DNA from: Artocarpus heterophyllus
Taxonomy: Eukaryota; Streptophyta; Magnoliopsida; Rosales; Moraceae
DNA length: 64,000 nt
Direction: 5' to 3'
Assembly: GCA_025403435.1 (NCBI GenBank)
Contig: CM046337.1
Location: forward strand, 1,743,501 to 1,807,500
In this document: one piece after another, positions 1-12,246 of the stretch
Position numbering within the stretch: the first letter of the stretch is position 1
Layout of the letters: each line of letters begins with the position of its first letter
Made by a program: the position numbers and the translations under genes
Notes under the pieces: generated by a model
What the model was told of the DNA's origin: nothing
The model's database searches: none
What the model saw: only the letters and a program-made list of their open reading frames with translations

Positions 1-1842
1 GAATAAACTGTTAAAAATTAAACTATATAAAAATTCATAAATTAGAAAAATTCCGCAGACAGGGACAAGAGTATGAGAGTCAGAAACCATTAAAAAAAAA
101 AAAATCTTCAGCAATGAATTTCGAAAAATCTCATGGTTGTCAAAGTTCTGTTTTGTCCTCCCCAAATTGACATATTTGTTTTAATTCAATAAAGTTATCA
201 TATAATGAAGTCATTACCACAAAATTTTCCTCTAGATTATAGGTGGATTCACAAGTAAGTCTCTTTTTGAACATTGTCGTTAAAATACCTGTACTTGCTT
301 TTGAAGATCTTTAATGTACTCAACTGCCAAATCCAACATGTCGGCCGTGTTCGTTTGCTGCACAGAATGAAAAGATATTTCTTTCGAGTGTAAAGTCCCC
401 ACATAAAACTTGTTCATCACAAGTGAAGAGGAAATGCTAATGAAACGATCTTCTTAACCTTTTCCATGTTGGGCACAAGTTCTTGCAGCTTCCTCATCCT
501 TTCGCTGATCCGGGTTCTTCTCACCTGAAAATAAAAATCACGTTTTTATTTGATCCCAACACAATAAATGATCCAAAATTGAAGTTAAAAAAGAAAGAAA
601 AAAAAAAAAGTAAGTTGTTGTTACCCTCTCAGCAATACTTCTAGGGTGAGTGGCACAACCCCGCTTGGCTCGAATCTTACAAGGAACAGAATCCTGAAAC
701 TGCAAGAACTTCTCAATGGCAGCCATTTCTGATGATGTTTTTGGCAAACTCAAGTGATGAGCCAAAGGCCGGGTTCCACTCTCCACATTCTGATTCCACA
801 ACCAAAAATTACACATCAGATTAACTTCACAAATAGGATTTTAATTAAAAGAAAAAAGAAAAAATTAATCTGGTTTCTGTGATGTACCTGAGTTTCTGAT
901 GAAAATTTTTTGACATCATCCTCTCCTAGACTCTTCAAACCAGTGATATTGTCCGACATAATAGGCGAGTCATCCCAAGAACCAATTGGGAAACTCGGCA
1001 CATAATTGTTGCTCCGACCATCGCCAAAACCTCTGGTGTCTTGATTGTTTCCCACCAAGGTTTTGTCGTCGATTTCAGCAATCGGACTCATTAGACCTGG
1101 TGAAGAAGCTGGCCCTGATGAGACCTTGTTCAATCTGCTCGGAGGAGTAAAAGACGCTTCTTCATTTGTGCTGCTATTACTCGCTCCATAAGTCCCCATG
1201 CCCCTCATTGCACCAAATCCTGCCAAGTTCACCAACAATTCATTAACCCGAAAAAATTTCTCAAAATTAACTCAAAAACAAAAATTATTCAGGTTGTATA
1301 CCAATGGTCTCGAGATTGATATTGGCGAAAAGTCCAGCGGGAGAGCTACTGTGTCTGATGAGATTGGAACTACCGATACCGCCGGTTCTCATCGGCGGAA
1401 ACTGATTCATCCCCATTGAATAAGACCCTTCGTTGGTGTTAACAGAACTCAGTCCCTGGTTTGGCAAAGGCGGCTTTGACAAGCCCTGGCAAAACCCGCT
1501 TGAAGAAGTCGGGTAATTGCTCTGTTGTTGTTGTTGTAATTGCTGCTGCTGCTGCTGATTTTGAAGAACCCCGGGTTCTGCTGCTTCTACGGTGGTGGTG
1601 TTGAGCTTTTGAGAGTTTTGAACTTGTGCGGTGTTATCAGCACCGCCATCGCTGGTCATGAAGCGAGCGAAGATTCGCTCGGTTTCTGGACTGGAAGGCC
1701 GGTTGAAGAACTGCTGGCAGAACTGTCTGTCCAACATTTCCGTGAAGTACGAGCTCGGCGCCGATCGGTAACGCATCAGCCCCGAGTTCATTTGTTGCTG
1801 ATGATGATGAGGATAGTGTTGTTGGAGATCTGATGACTCCAT
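1..1842 (-). CDS. bHLH transcription factor, bHLH122/bHLH130 (FBH/AKS) type, 3' end off the window
   Basis: Nuclear DNA-binding regulator. Members of this Arabidopsis subfamily (FBH1-4, AKS) act in flowering and guard-cell gene control; the role here is inferred from family. Coding exons by splice sites: 1302-1842, 888-1219, 625-789, 459-524, 289-357, giving 391 residues in frame; a short last exon must lie left of base 1. The start at 1842 (MESSDLQQ) is the first ATG of the frame, in a GCGATGG context. The N-terminal half is low-complexity, with His/Gln runs near residues 9-16 and a poly-Gln tract near 105-118. A conserved RSAPSSY motif and RHSSSPAGLFANIN follow. The basic region is KRGCATHPRSIAERVRRTRI, split by the intron after residue 346, followed by helix-loop-helix SERMRKLQELVPNMEK and TADMLDLAVEYIKDLQKQVQ. 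HPRSIAER with His and Glu-Arg is the E-box-contacting signature of this group. Very sure of family, less of the orthologue. Confidence 0.93.
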
Positions 1843-2500
1843 CGCCACTTCCTCCTTTCTCTTCTCGCTTTTTTCTTTAATTTTTTGTTCTTTTAAATAC
1901 TTCGCCTTGAAGAAAAAGTTCAAAACTTTCTGGGATTTTTTTTTTTTCCTTCTCTCTTTTTGCTTTTCTTCTTCTGATCAGATCAAATCAAAAGCTCTAG
2001 AAAAATTTTTGCAGATGAATCAAAAGCTGCAGATTTTTGTTTTCTGATCTAGTATGAGCGACCAAGAAAATTGGAAATGGTCCAGTGAGCTTTGAAACAG
2101 AGAAACGGAGAAACAGTGAGCATAAAGGGGAGAGATTTGATGGGGATTTTCTCAGCAGCTGTCAAATCTAATAATTACCCTTTTTTCTAATTTCTGGATC
2201 TGAATTATTCTACTCAGAAAGAAGACATATAAAAAAATAAAGCTATTAACTAAATAAGAAAAGTAACGTACTAGAGCAGAGGACAAGAACAGGGAACAAA
2301 CTCCAAAAATTATAACCAGGAGCTGTCTCTCTCCAAACTTTCCATCTCTACAAGCTCTGGAAATTCTCTCTCTAAAACTCTCCCCCTCTCTCTCTCTCTG
2401 TAAAGTTTCAGATGGAGGGGTGGTGGTGGAAGTGGCAGTGGTCTTCTTTTTCTTGATGCCAGTGACTGAAGAGAGAAACTAATCTCTTCTTCTTTTTTTG
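1843..2500 (-). promoter_or_regulatory. Probable 5' leader and proximal promoter of the bHLH gene
   Basis: Read on the minus strand this stretch is rich in GA and pyrimidine runs, including a GA run around 2365-2400, as is common for long plant leaders. No upstream ATG in frame with the coding start was found before 1842; the frame runs open to about 1923, where it begins with TTG rather than ATG. No transcription start can be fixed from the sequence alone. Confidence 0.35.
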
Positions 2501-3144
2501 TTTTTTTTTTTTTTCCACCAAAGAAAAAGAAAAGCTATTTTATTTCCTATTCTGATACTTCAACTAATGGGAAGTAAACAGAGCCCAGAAATCTAGTTCC
2601 CCAGATTTTGTATGTTTATATCCATATGACAATAATACCCCCGACAGAACTCATTATTACCAGATGAACCTTTCCCTCATATATTCATATACCGCCTGGA
2701 ATGTTACGGAAGAACCTTTGCTTCAAAGACAGAAATGGCTAGATCATCTCCACGTCGGCCAAAGGTGTAAAAATGGAGAAAAAGAAATGAACAACATTTT
2801 ACACATATGTTGTTATTAGCTATTATTTACTTATTTTCAGAAGAGCTTTTGCTAAGGCTTTTTTCTTGATGCAAAAAACCAAAAAGAGCCGCCCACAACA
2901 GCGTAAAATTGACTGCACCATCTTTGTAGGAACAGTATTATGGTGGATGTCCTTGCTTGTTTCAATTCAAGGCACAAACAAACAATTTCAATTGCATGTG
3001 CTTTTTACTTTTTTTTTTTTTTTTCCTTCTCTTTTTTCTCTTGGCGCTTAAGTTTTCTATTTTCCTCTGTTCTAAATAAGGCAGGATTCTTTCCGGCTTG
3101 GCTGTTTGTCGTTAGCTAAAATCTAAAATTTTTTGTAATGCATG

Positions 3145-3790
3145 CTGTAATGTCAAAAATAGTGTATTATAGTATAAATCTTTTAAATATTATAATATTT
3201 TTAATTAAAATATTGTTTTTAATTAATGCTTTTAAACACAATGGTAATCGTAATTGATTGGTAATACCAAAATAGTTTACTGACAGGACCATTTTACTAA
3301 AACATAAGGGTCTATTTGGTATGTTTAAAACGGTGTAGTTTTAAACTATATGATTTAAAAGGTAATTTTTGAATTGTGGTTTAAATGGTAATTTTTACCA
3401 TGCAACATTATTCAAAATGATTAGAATTTAAAGGGAGACAAAGTTTTCAAAACTTTTTGTTGTCATAATGTAAGGCTCTTATATGTTATAGTGTCAAAAA
3501 AAGTATGTTACAGTGTAAATCTCTCACATATTATAATCTTTTTTTACCAAAATATTGTTTCTATTAAATGTTCTCAAACACAATAGTAATCCTACTTGAT
3601 TGATAATACCAAAATAGTTAATTGATCGAACCATTTTAGATGAGTATGCTCAGAATGGTATGGTTTTGAACTATGTAGTTCTAAGGACAATTTTTGAATT
3701 ACGGTTTAAATGGTGATTTTTATTATAAAACATCATTCAAAATGGTTAAAATTTAAAGGAAAACAAAATTTTCAAAATTGACAGTTTACT
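3145..3790. repeat. Diverged tandem duplication, unit about 325-341 bp
   Basis: Two head-to-tail copies, about 3145-3455 and 3480-3790, share landmarks in the same order: AAACACAAT.GTAAT at 3234 and 3575, a GATTG.TAATACCAAAATAG segment just after, and TTCAAAATG.TTA.AATTTAAAGG at 3411 and 3736. Spacing between paired landmarks is 341 and 325 bases, so small indels have built up. Both copies carry the phrase ATTATAGT or GTTACAGTGTAAATCT, which links them loosely to the dispersed MITE family seen elsewhere in the window. No coding potential. Confidence 0.7.
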
Positions 3791-3834
3791 GCATTTTAAA
3801 CCATCATTATCGTTTTGAGTAATTTATTTATTGC

Positions 3835-3992
3835 ACCGACCAAATGCCCACTCAAATCAACCCATTAGATTCAAAATGACAAAAGCCTATGTATAAACAT
3901 AATGTTAGACAATACCTACCAAATGCCCACTCAAATCAACCCATTAGATTCAAAATGACAAAAGCCTATGTATAAACATAATGTTAGACAAA
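3835..3992. repeat. Near-perfect 79-bp tandem duplication
   Basis: The stretch starting ACC.ACCAAATGCCCACTC occurs at 3835 and again at 3914, and the two copies are almost identical over their whole length (ending ATGTTAGACAA). The high identity, next to the much more diverged duplication on its left, points to a recent event. Confidence 0.9.
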
Positions 3993-4254
3993 ACTAATGT
4001 ATTTCGACTCTACTGATAAGTCGTGTTATTTTAATTATTGAATTAACTTTCAATATTTTGATATATGACTGTAAATAGTTTCCCATCGTGTAACATAAAT
4101 TTTCAATGTGCAAAGTCGCATATTAGACCATTGAATAACAAGTCCTACAAGTAAAGCCAAAATGTCTGTTCTACCGTAAAAGATCTGTTCTTAATTTCAT
4201 TCTTAGCAATAATTTTGCATCTACTTTCAATATCAGTACGATGTTTGACATGAT

Positions 4255-4385
4255 GGTTAGAACTGTTTTTACTATAGTACGTAAGAGCTTTACATTATAA
4301 CAAATTTTTTATTTTTACTGTAGCATATGAGAGCTTTACACGGTTCATAATTTAAAAGTTGGTTTAAATTGCCCTTGCCAAACAG
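4255..4385. mobile_element. MITE-like fragment of the GAGAGCTTTACA family
   Basis: Contains two internal copies of the family signature, GTAAGAGCTTTACATTATA and GCATATGAGAGCTTTACA, preceded by TTTTTACTATAG or TTTTTACTGTAG. The right end reads CCTTGCCAAACAGGC. The left end is not clear and no target duplication is visible, so limits are approximate. Confidence 0.45.
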
Positions 4386-5104
4386 GCTTGAAGAATTGTA
4401 CTGGAGTTTCAAACCTTCCATTTTAAAGTAACGTTCTTGAACTCCCTATTTTTTCTAAAAACAGAGAGCGTTCTATGCTAAGTGGGAAAAAAACTACCGA
4501 CGAGACTGCTTTATGCATCAAATATTTATCAAAAGCTAGTTTTATATTCCTTTTTCTTTTTTTCATTTTGTTGTGATTTTGACTTAGATTTCAATGTTAA
4601 GAAACATGAACCACCCGTAGAGATACCTCATCATAAAAATAATAAAAAAAAATCTAAAGAAAAAAATTTGTAAATTACTTTGGCATGTTTGTTACCCTTG
4701 TTTAGAAGATTAAATTGGACTCTAGTTATTTCCTCTGTTTTTTTTTTTTTTTTGGTGGTATATAAATTGTTACAGTGGTGTGAACATGTTAAAAAGGAGC
4801 CCTAAAGGTTGACTCTTTTTTTTAAATGCAGTGTAGATGGTCCAGCTATGAACAAAGTATGAGGAAAAGAAATCCTTAAGTGAAATTGTTAATTTCGGAT
4901 TTTCGATTGAAATTGGTCCCCGTGTGTGAGATATGAATGATATTAATGCAGTTTTGAAACACTTAAAAGTCAACCCCAGTACAGGAAAAATAAAATGAGA
5001 CAACCACCGTAACAAACACACGGGACAAGGGGGCAGGCACCCTTTCTTCCTTTCCTTTCCCCCCTCTTTAATCACAAAATTCAACGGCAACATATATTAT
5101 TAGG

Positions 5105-5300
5105 GTATTTATAAGAGTAGTTAGTTTGCACATTCAACAAGATAAAGCTCTTATATATTACAATAAAAAACTATAACATAAAGTTTACCAAACTTTTAGA
5201 CTATAGCATATATATAGCATATATATAATCAGGTTCTAACTTTTATACTATAACAATTGAAACTTTTTGGTTCTAACTAGATTACCAAACTAAGCATATA
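5105..5300. mobile_element. MITE-like fragment of the GAGAGCTTTACA family
   Basis: Shows AAAGCTCTTATATATTACA (reverse orientation of the family signature), then ACTATAACATAAAG and two GGTTCTAAC phrases, ending in GATTACCAAAC. The order resembles the copies at 7514 and 49690. Ends are approximate and terminal inverted repeats are not obvious. Confidence 0.35.
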
Positions 5301-5734
5301 TATAATCAGGTATCCATAAACAGTAAAAAAATTGAGAATCCTTAGAAGGCAATTTTGTTCCATTAGTAGAGCATGGTGTTTTAGCTGTCAAATTAAGATT
5401 TTAACAGTCTAGTTTATGATTGTTTAATTAAAAATTTATAACATATGATACAGAACTGCTTCTAATTATAAATTATTTAGTTAAAAAGTTAATTTAACGG
5501 TTAAAACACCAAGGCTTCACTGATAGAATAAAATTACCTTCTTTATTGTAAAAATTTCCCTAGTATGCCAAGAGATGTTAAGAAAGCAATTTTTATGATG
5601 AAAAAGTAATCTTGCTCCACCGATAAAATATGAATTTTTTTATGTCGAATTAAACTTTTTAATAATATGATATGCGACTGAAAACAATTTTGTATCACTT
5701 GCTGTAAATTTTTTACATGTATAATTGTGTATTA

Positions 5735-5854
5735 GGGCCTGTTTGGTTGGATATTTAAATCACGGTTCGGATCATTTTGCTACAGTATTTTCTCTAACAA
5801 AAATTTAAATCTTTATTCAAATACTCTACTCAAATACTCAAACCAAACGGACCC
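5735..5854. mobile_element. Tourist-like MITE, 120 bp, with TTA target duplication
   Basis: Terminal inverted repeats GGGCCTGTTTGGTT and AACCAAACGGACCC flank a 120-base element. The trinucleotide TTA lies directly on both sides (5732-5734 and 5855-5857), the target duplication expected of PIF/Harbinger-mobilised Tourist elements. The interior matches the element at 51413-51533 in reverse orientation. It has no coding capacity, so it is non-autonomous. Confidence 0.8.
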
Positions 5855-6329
5855 TTAGATTATTAAAACCAACCCTAATCCAACTACCGAAGATGTTTTG
5901 TTTCAACAATAAAATAAAGTTGTCTTCTCCACTATGAGAATTTTGAATCCTCTTGCCAACGCCAATTGAATATGATAAATATAAACAATCTTGCCAAGGT
6001 AAAAACGTCATCAACAATAACAAAAAACGCAATCAAATTATCACTAATCCGAGACACAAAATGGACTTTTTATCTACTTCCGTCCTCCCCTAACCAAACC
6101 AAAAAATTATGCCACCATATTATATTTTTTAAAAAACGTTACAACTCCATCACTTTTGGAGAGGATAGACCCAAAAAACAAAATAGATTCATTTATTTAT
6201 TTTTCCTTTGAGTATTAATTAAGTGATCGTGCCTAGTTATTGGATTAATTAATTTGGAAAGCCATAATTTTTTAACTTAATCATTAAGTACCATGCACGG
6301 TCTTGGAATTTAAAAGCTTGTTTGTCACA

Positions 6330-6377
6330 TTATATTATATTATATTATATTATATAAAAATAATATAATATAATATG
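6330..6377. repeat. TATAT-rich imperfect palindrome
   Basis: Repeats of TATAT are followed after a short A-rich spacer by ATAATATAATATAAT, so the tract can fold back on itself. It looks like simple-sequence DNA rather than a structured RNA. Confidence 0.5.
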
Positions 6378-7513
6378 GTGTGTCAATATCTTTGTTAGGA
6401 GGTGAGGGACCAATTTAGACACGCGGACCCTCGATATGCAAAGCAGTATTCTCAATTATTCCATCCTTGGACTTGCGTGTTTTAACTACTTTTCTCCACT
6501 TTTCCTAAAAGGCCAAACCGTCCCTTTCTAGCCTTAGATTACTCAGTGTAATCCTAAGGGCAAATTTGTATTATTGAGCTTATAATTAAAAGTTGATCTT
6601 TAAATTTTATTTTTCTTTCCTTTACTGGGTCTTTATACAGTGTTTTGCTCATTGTACGGTTTTACCAATATTTTTAGAGTTGTTCTACACAACCCAACAC
6701 GGAGAAATTAAAAGATGACACCACGTTGCAATTATTTTGAAAAGGCGTGACAACAAGGATTTTTTTTTTTCTATCAATAAAGACATGTCCACAAAATTAT
6801 TGTACACATAAAAAAAGTAATCTTGCGTATCATTTTGTACATGTTATAACTATAGCACGGATCTCTCTCAAGGATATTTTTAAAAAAAGCCTATATATTT
6901 TTTTGAGAGAAAAAAAGCCCATATATATAAAAGAATTTGTCTCTGGTTTTTCATAAATGATAAGCCCTCCATTATAACATGTCAGTTAAGGTGTAAAATA
7001 ACAATAATTTAAAGGTTGTACAATGATATTATAGTAAATAAATTCCTTGTTAAATTTTTAATACGTTGTTTTATAAGTCATTATTATATAGAACAAATGA
7101 TATTATATTCCTAAAATGTTACGGTACAAAACCAACCTTTCATGAAGAATAGTGTAAACTTTCCCCAAATAAGTAATACTTTTGCACGTCTTCTTCTTAA
7201 TTATATATGTATATTTAATTTTCTCAACCATCTCAATCTTTCCCTCTTTTTAGGCTCAATTAAAATATAAGATGAGCCCATTACTTGTCCCAGCAAAATT
7301 TTGCAGACTTCCCAAGGTACCCAATAAATAATTTAACAGTAAACTCCAAGTAAAGCTTTCTTTTCAGATACTTCGCTTGGATTCACCACTGTAATTGTAT
7401 TATATAATATTGTTCTGCAACCGAAAAAAACAAGTACCGAAACCAAAGGGACGTTTGTGTTAATCACTAATCTTTAATTTAAAAACTAACCCCAGATTAA
7501 TGTTAAATTAACA

Positions 7514-7675
7514 GGGTGTTTAGGCAATATTGATTACAACTAATTTTAGTTAAAAATACTGTAGTATATGAGAGCTTAAAGTTATAGCATACTTTTTGCT
7601 TGACAGTATGTACCATATGAGAGCTTTACATTATAGCAATCAAAAGTTTTGGTCTAACTCACGTTGTCAAACACC
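7514..7675. mobile_element. MITE, about 162 bp, GAGAGCTTTACA family
   Basis: Ends are GGTGTTTAGGCAA on the left and TTGTCAAACACC on the right; the right end reverse-complemented is GGTGTTTGACAA, matching at 10 of 12 bases. The inside carries ATACTGTAGTATATGAGAGC and CATATGAGAGCTTTACA. No clear target duplication remains. The neighbouring tandem duplication starts inside the right half of this element. Confidence 0.6.
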
Positions 7676-8507
7676 ACATAAGGTTCTAATGCATGTGTCG
7701 TCGAATTAGATTAATACAAGAGAGCTGATTAATTTAGTTTGACCCTTAAAAAATAGTTAAATGCCAGCTCTGACAGTGATTAATTAGGTATAGTTACTAA
7801 CCAATTAGAATGTCCAAATGTGACCGGAATCCTTAATTGACTAGGTTTCAGATCTTGTCCAAATAAACAAGATCACAAAGATGATCTTCTTTCTATATAA
7901 AAGGAATTCACAAGATGACAAAATAATGTTTAGGGAGGAGTAACCACTTATATATAGATTATTAGATAATGTTGTGAATTTAAAGGTAGATTATATTCGT
8001 GATTGTAAATATCTTGACTCACTTCACTATTCCCCCAACGCAAACCATGTCGTGACATGTGAGAGTTTTACATTATAGCAATCAAAAGTTTTAGTTTTAA
8101 CTCACGTTGCCAAACATCACATAAGGTTCTAATGCATGTGTCGACGAATTAGATTAATACAAGAGAGCTGATTAATTTAGTTCGACCCTTAAAAAATAGT
8201 TAAATGCCAGCTGTGACAGTGATTAATTACGTATAGTTACTAACCAATTAGAACGTCCAAATGTGACCGGAATCCTTAATTGACTAGGTTTCAGATCTTG
8301 TCCAAATAAACAAGATCACAAAGATGATCTTCTTTATATAAAAGGAATTCACAAGATGACAAAATAATGTTTAGTGAGGAGTAACCACTTATATATAATA
8401 TAAGATTATTAGATAATGTTGTGAATTTAAAGGTAGATTATCTTCATGATTGTAAATATCTCAACTCACTTCACTATTTCCCGAACGCAAACCATATCGT
8501 GACATGT
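7617..8507. repeat. Large direct tandem duplication, unit about 443-447 bp
   Basis: Copy one (about 7617-8060) and copy two (about 8061-8507) run in parallel with few differences. Landmarks are ACGTTG.CAAACA at 7661 and 8104 (443 apart) and GACATGTGA at 8054 and 8501 (447 apart). Shared text includes GATTAATACAAGAGAGCTG and CAGATCTTGTCCAAATAAAC. The first copy begins inside the right half of the MITE at 7514-7675, so the second copy carries a MITE end without a MITE. No gene is seen in the unit. Confidence 0.92.
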
Positions 8508-9790
8508 GACAAAAACTGGATCCACCTAAAGACATATATATAAATGTAAGTTTGAGCTTCAAATAATTTTCTTTTGCTAATATCTAATTAATAATTTTCA
8601 GTTGGGTCACCGAATTATCATTTTGTTAGTGGGAAAGAAAAACGTTGTATAAAAAAAGATGAGCAATACTCTCAAAAATAATCTCTCACTGTTTTTTTTT
8701 TTTCTTATTTTTGTTTTTATGAAATAATCTCTCACAGATTGAAGCTTACAACAAACATCTTTTACTTTATAAGCCGATCTCTCTTTTTTTCTTTAAAATG
8801 ATGTCAGCTGTTCTTTTATCAGATATAGATAGAGTAAAATATGTTTTGTCCTAATAATTGACAAAATAAGTTTCAGAAGAAACATATACTTTGTAATGGA
8901 GAGACCCTACCATTTTTGTTGTCAACGGGAGCATTTATAAAATGAAAGCAGATTGCGAAATGTCTCTTTAGTTTGATGGGGCTTGAATGATTGATAATTA
9001 ACGTAAGGATACTGCTATAACTTTTTTATTTAATTTTATTTATATATACACACATGTATAGGGGCAGAGCCCGTGCAAGGCTAGAAGTGAATTAACAATG
9101 AGATAAGGTAAATAAAGGGATATAAAATTTTAGAGAAGACAAAATATAAGTTTTAAAGAGTTTAATAATACAACATTATAAGGAAAAAAAGAGAGGCTTA
9201 GATAGGACTTAAAGAAAAGTTCAAATGAAGCAGTGATCCATCTTTGACTATAGGTAACTCTATCCCTATATATATACGTGCATGTATGTATATGCATATT
9301 TATGAAAGTATATGTATATGTTTATGTGTGTTGTAGTAACCAATGTAGTCAAAGGGTCATATTTTCATTAGATTAATTTTTAAACTATAATTATGCTTAT
9401 TATTTCCATTACTTTGATGGATTTGAGTTAACTCGATTTGAGAAACATTGACTTTTGCAAGTATTATTGCTTGTAATATAAGCTCCCTAAAAGTTGTATA
9501 TAACTTTCCATGTTTTAACTTCTAGTCTTTGAGTGGTTGTTTTCAGTAGGTCATGGGGGGAAACGTTGACGAACTGCTAAAGCCCCCAAAAGTGTTGGAG
9601 GCACGCAATCACAGTCTCTTCCACAGATTAAAGCCAGCTCACATTACTCTTTATTCTTGTTAAATAATATATAGACAAATTATTGGTTCCAATTATGCAC
9701 ATAAAACAATTATCAGATTCGTTCTTGCATAAATTCTCATATAAATTTGAATAATATTAATATCTACAAGATTGCATAAAAAAAGTAGTC

Positions 9791-9814
<24 letters not shown>
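9791..9814. repeat. AT microsatellite
   Basis: Twelve uninterrupted AT units. Confidence 0.95.
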
Positions 9815-9822
<8 letters not shown>

Positions 9823-11832
9823 TCCCTTAATATGGTGCTTGGACAGATTCTAAGACCATAAAATAGATAGGGACTCTCCATTCACAATCTAACAATTTGT
9901 ATTTGAAATAAATTTGAAGTACAGCAGCAAAAGGCGAATAAATGAAAACCTGAAACAGTAACCTATTAAAAGATTTTTGTGTTTCGATCGTTGAATCTGC
10001 AGAAAATTTTAATTTTGGTTAGATATAACAGATAAAATTGACAGAGCTCTATTGACGGAGTCTGCACCGTAAAAAGACCCTAAAACCTTGTTGCAATCAA
10101 ACATCAACACTGTTCTAACTCATAAGTCATTTTGTCTTGATCATCAGCCTCAAATCTTTATTGCTTCATATGATTTCAAGGATAGGATTAGTGTGGAAAT
10201 GGGTCTGGGCAAAAAGAAGCTCATTACTAAAGACGGTGTAAATTAGGCACTTTGCCAAACTTCTATTAATATATGGAACAAAACCTAACTTGCTGGTGTG
10301 AATTAGGAGTGTGTTATTTTGAGACAGACTTTGTCTTCAGCACCTAACAGCCTGAGATCACGCATGTTCCCCGCCTTTTCTTCCCTTTCGTTTTCAGGTA
10401 AGAATAAACACTAGAAACACAAATAAATCTTCAAGCTAAAATTAACCCAACATTGGCTAAGCTTTATCAAGTAAAAGCATTATTAGTTTATCTATATTGA
10501 AAACTTTCCAACTTTTAGAATGTATGTACTAAGTTCACTTATCTTTTTCAAAAAGTACAAACTCATACAAAATGAATCTATAAAGTTATAATCAGTAAGC
10601 AATAATAGAGATGAAGGTGAGAGAGCACATTATAAAAGACATGGACGAATAAAACTAGTATTGGCATATATGGGGTATATATGGAATATATTTTTGAGGG
10701 CAGGATTCCCCACAATTTTGGTAGTCTGATGTGGAGAGCAGAAAGGGAGCAAAGTTGTTGTTGCTGTTGTGCTGTTGTTGTTTTTTTTTTTTTTTTCTAA
10801 CATTTGGGTGCTGCTTTTTCCTTAATAATGTTAGAACAAAATGCAAGAATAGATTCTCATCCACAATGCGATACCGACAAGTTTGGTATAATTTTTTCTT
10901 CAAGAACAAAAACCTTTAATTCACATTCACAAAAAAAAAAAAAAAAAAAAAGCAATTGCTGTTTGGACCTCTCATGTATGCACTTTTCTTTGCTCTCTTA
11001 ATTGATGGAAAGAAGATATCTCAAAAAAAGATTATTATCCCTTTTCGGCTTATAAGCTTACACATGATCCAAACACGTCCACATTGGGCAAAAAGTTCTA
11101 TGACTAAGTTTATGATTGATTAGGGTAAGATGGTGGGAATTGGGTGTTTTATTTTGTTTTTCTTTCTCTTTGTAACAATAGAAGGATTTGAACTCTACAA
11201 GTCAAATATTGAACAAAACGTGAATTTACAAGTAAGTTGAGCTTACAACCTTTCGGTTATAATTTTACTAATGCTGGTAGATTAGGTATATTAGGGGATA
11301 AAGTTACAATTTAAAACTTTATTGATGGTACGAATGCAAAACACGAGGGAATTGTATTTGATATGAGTTATTTTTTCATTTCACATGGGCAGGGAGGAGG
11401 GATGTGAAACGTTTCTTTCATTGAAGAGAGCATAAACTTTCCAACTTATGAGAGTTCAAAACAATTAAGACTCCTTATTCCAATTTTATTATAAATACCT
11501 CCAAGTTGAGAGAAAGAATTACACACCCAGTTTTCAGTTCCGAAATCTTTAGATTTTGCTTTTGTTCTTACTTGTTTAATGTGGAAGGTTTTAGTGTTTT
11601 ACGAGTTTTATTCAATATTTTTTACCTAATTCTTCATTTAATCTGAATTATTAGTCTAAGAATGTTAATTTAATGTTGGACAAAGTTTAGTCTAACGATA
11701 ATAAATTTGAAACTATTCTTTTTAGTGCGACAAGGATTATTAGACACAATGAGGCTTACCTAATGTGTTTTTTGATGGGGCTTTATTCCTGATGGAATAT
11801 ATAGCAATACTCATATATATATGTATAAATAT

Positions 11833-12246
11833 TGTTGAAAAAATGAGACAGAATTGAAGTATACAACTCTAATTTATCAACTTCATAAGAAGAAATTCAT
11901 TCAATAATGATAAAAACAAGTTACTTGTATTAAACTCACAAAACCCAAAAAATTACACACTCAACTTTTCTTTTTTTTTTTTCCTATTTCTCTTGGATGC
12001 CTGCCATGGAGAAATGAGCAGAATGCTCAACTACTTATAGGGCTAAGCAATGGCCTTTATTTCACCAAAAACAAACATAGGCCGAACAATAAAATAAACT
12101 AAATAAATTAAAACTATTTCTTTAACTAATAATTAACACATGGACAATTTAATTTGATCAAACTTCTCCGCTTAGCTGTTATCTAATTGTAACCATTTTA
12201 TGATGGAGATTAATAACAAACACGTAAGGTTGATTGGCCACTAACA
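11833..12246 (-). mobile_element. Possible LTR remnant
   Basis: Read on the minus strand this stretch opens TGTTAGTGGCC and closes TTTTTTCAACA, the TG...CA layout of an LTR. It contains a TATA-like CCTATAAGTAG followed by a transcript-like stretch and ATTGAATGAA. The five bases outside each end do not match, and no primer-binding or polypurine site is seen next to it, so it may be a decayed fragment or chance. Confidence 0.3.

Noticed and set aside
1285..1923. N-terminal extension of the bHLH protein starting at 1923
   Set aside because: The codon at 1923 is TTG, not ATG; the first ATG in frame is at 1842, in good context and matching the family N-terminus.
3309..3850. A 540-base element bounded by GGGTCTATTTGGT and ACCAAATGCCC
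   Set aside because: These ends fall at odd places within the diverged tandem duplication and the 79-base repeat, so the inverted-end match is probably coincidence.
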